Shown here one piece after another: positions 5,916 through 6,425 of a DNA stretch of 6,425 bases. How positions within the stretch are numbered: the first letter of the stretch is position 1; the number at the start of each line of letters is the position of its first letter. The DNA is taken from the NCBI GenBank assembly GCA_019247395.1, contig JAFAOZ010000318.1, positions 1-6,425 of the forward strand, in the 5' to 3' direction. The stretch is from Vulcanimicrobiota bacterium (GTDB taxonomy: Bacteria > Vulcanimicrobiota > Vulcanimicrobiia > Vulcanimicrobiales > Vulcanimicrobiaceae). The notes under the pieces are model-generated. The model was not told where the DNA came from and ran no database searches. It saw nothing but the letters and a program-made list of their open reading frames with translations. A program made the position numbers and the translations under genes.

Positions 5916-6425
5916 GTGCAGAACCAATCCCACGCGCGCCGCGTCGGCGGATGGATCGCGCTGAACTTACTCTGGATACCGATTACTTTTCAGGACACGG
6001 CGCTGTTGGCTATTGCGGTGCCGGCGATGACTGTTCGCCTCGCGCCGGAGCACCACGTGCTGGTTCTCTCAGCGCTCGCCAGCGTGGCGGCACTTGCAAC
6101 GATGATCGTGCCACCGCTCAGCGGATGGCTCTCCGATGCGCGCCGGCGCCGCGGCGGATCGCGCCGCTCCTTCGTCGCGATCGGCATCGTTATCGACGTC
6201 GCGGCGCTCGTCGGATTAGCGTACGTCAATACGCTGCCGCTCTTTGCCTTGCTCATCGTGATGGCGACGCTCGGCTCGAACGTGGCACTCAGCGGCTATC
6301 AAGTGATACTTCCCGAATCGGTGCCGCGCCGATATTGGGGAACGGTCTCGGGCATTCGCGGCGTTTCAACGCTCGTCGGAAGCATCGTCGGGTTTGCCAT
6401 CGCGGGACGCGCCCCGAGCCCGCAA
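5916..6425 (+). CDS. MFS transporter, N-terminal part (runs off right edge)
   Basis: I translated this frame by hand; it is open from a GTG at 5916 to the window end, giving 170 codons. Hydrophobic segments fall at about 13-40 (WIALNLLWIPITFQDTALLA), 47-70, 86-104, 106-130 and 146-164. After helix 2 comes GWLSDARRRRGGSRR (70-84), the loop 2-3 signature of the major facilitator superfamily, with Asp and a basic run. GYQVILPESVPRRYWGTVSG (127-146) resembles the helix 4-5 loop of sugar- or drug-type MFS carriers, especially those with an LxPD/E-x-VP element. The GTG follows the lipoprotein stop by nine bases in the same frame and has no evident Shine-Dalgarno, so coupling to the upstream gene is likely. 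Only five of the usual 12 helices are present because the window ends. Substrate is unknown. Confidence 0.85.
   Translation, partial: MQNQSHARRVGGWIALNLLWIPITFQDTALLAIAVPAMTVRLAPEHHVLVLSALASVAALATMIVPPLSGWLSDARRRRGGSRRSFVAIGIVIDVAALVGLAYVNTLPLFALLIVMATLGSNVALSGYQVILPESVPRRYWGTVSGIRGVSTLVGSIVGFAIAGRAPSPQ

Noticed and set aside
5990..6256. An 88-codon minus-strand frame at the right end
   Set aside because: It lies antisense to the MFS gene, which shows clear membrane helices and the loop 2-3 signature.

Overview
This is a GC-rich, gene-dense bacterial window with no RNA genes, CRISPR array or insertion sequence that I can recognise. Several starts are GTG and junctions are very tight. The mix of a PucR/CdaR-type regulator, a heme tryptophan dioxygenase, a kynureninase and a short lipoprotein of no known family would suit an environmental lineage such as Eremiobacterota/WPS-2, Chloroflexota or a related uncultured phylum. 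That placement is only an impression from protein style, because no marker gene is present.

Layout: five genes run leftward as one probable operon. In transcription order they are tryptophan 2,3-dioxygenase (TDO, about 5173 to 4403), kynureninase (4406-3261, ATGA overlap with TDO), a MATE-family multidrug/metabolite exporter (3222-1870), a soluble PRC-barrel/MgtE_N/CBS protein (1854-568), and the N-terminal part of a PucR-type regulator (571 to the left edge, GTGA overlap). Two genes run rightward from the opposite side of a very short divergent region near 5174-5225: a predicted lipoprotein of unknown function (5226-5906), and the first 170 codons of an MFS transporter (5916 to the right edge). 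The two edge genes are cut by the window, so a simple start-to-stop ORF scan misses them.

How the genes may work together: TDO oxidises L-tryptophan to N-formylkynurenine. After deformylation by a formamidase not encoded here, kynureninase would release anthranilate and alanine. The MATE exporter downstream could move a pathway product or an unrelated toxic compound, and the PucR-type protein could be a local regulator; both roles are inferred from position only. The PRC/MgtE_N/CBS protein resembles the cytosolic sensor part of a Mg2+ channel without its membrane part.

No clearly new system is evident. The points most worth a second look are the crowded TDO/lipoprotein divergent start region with a hairpin, a short imperfect palindromic repeat that seems to supply the ribosome-binding site of the MATE gene, a channel-less MgtE-like sensor beside a MATE exporter, and a class-V fold enzyme whose active site departs somewhat from textbook kynureninase.
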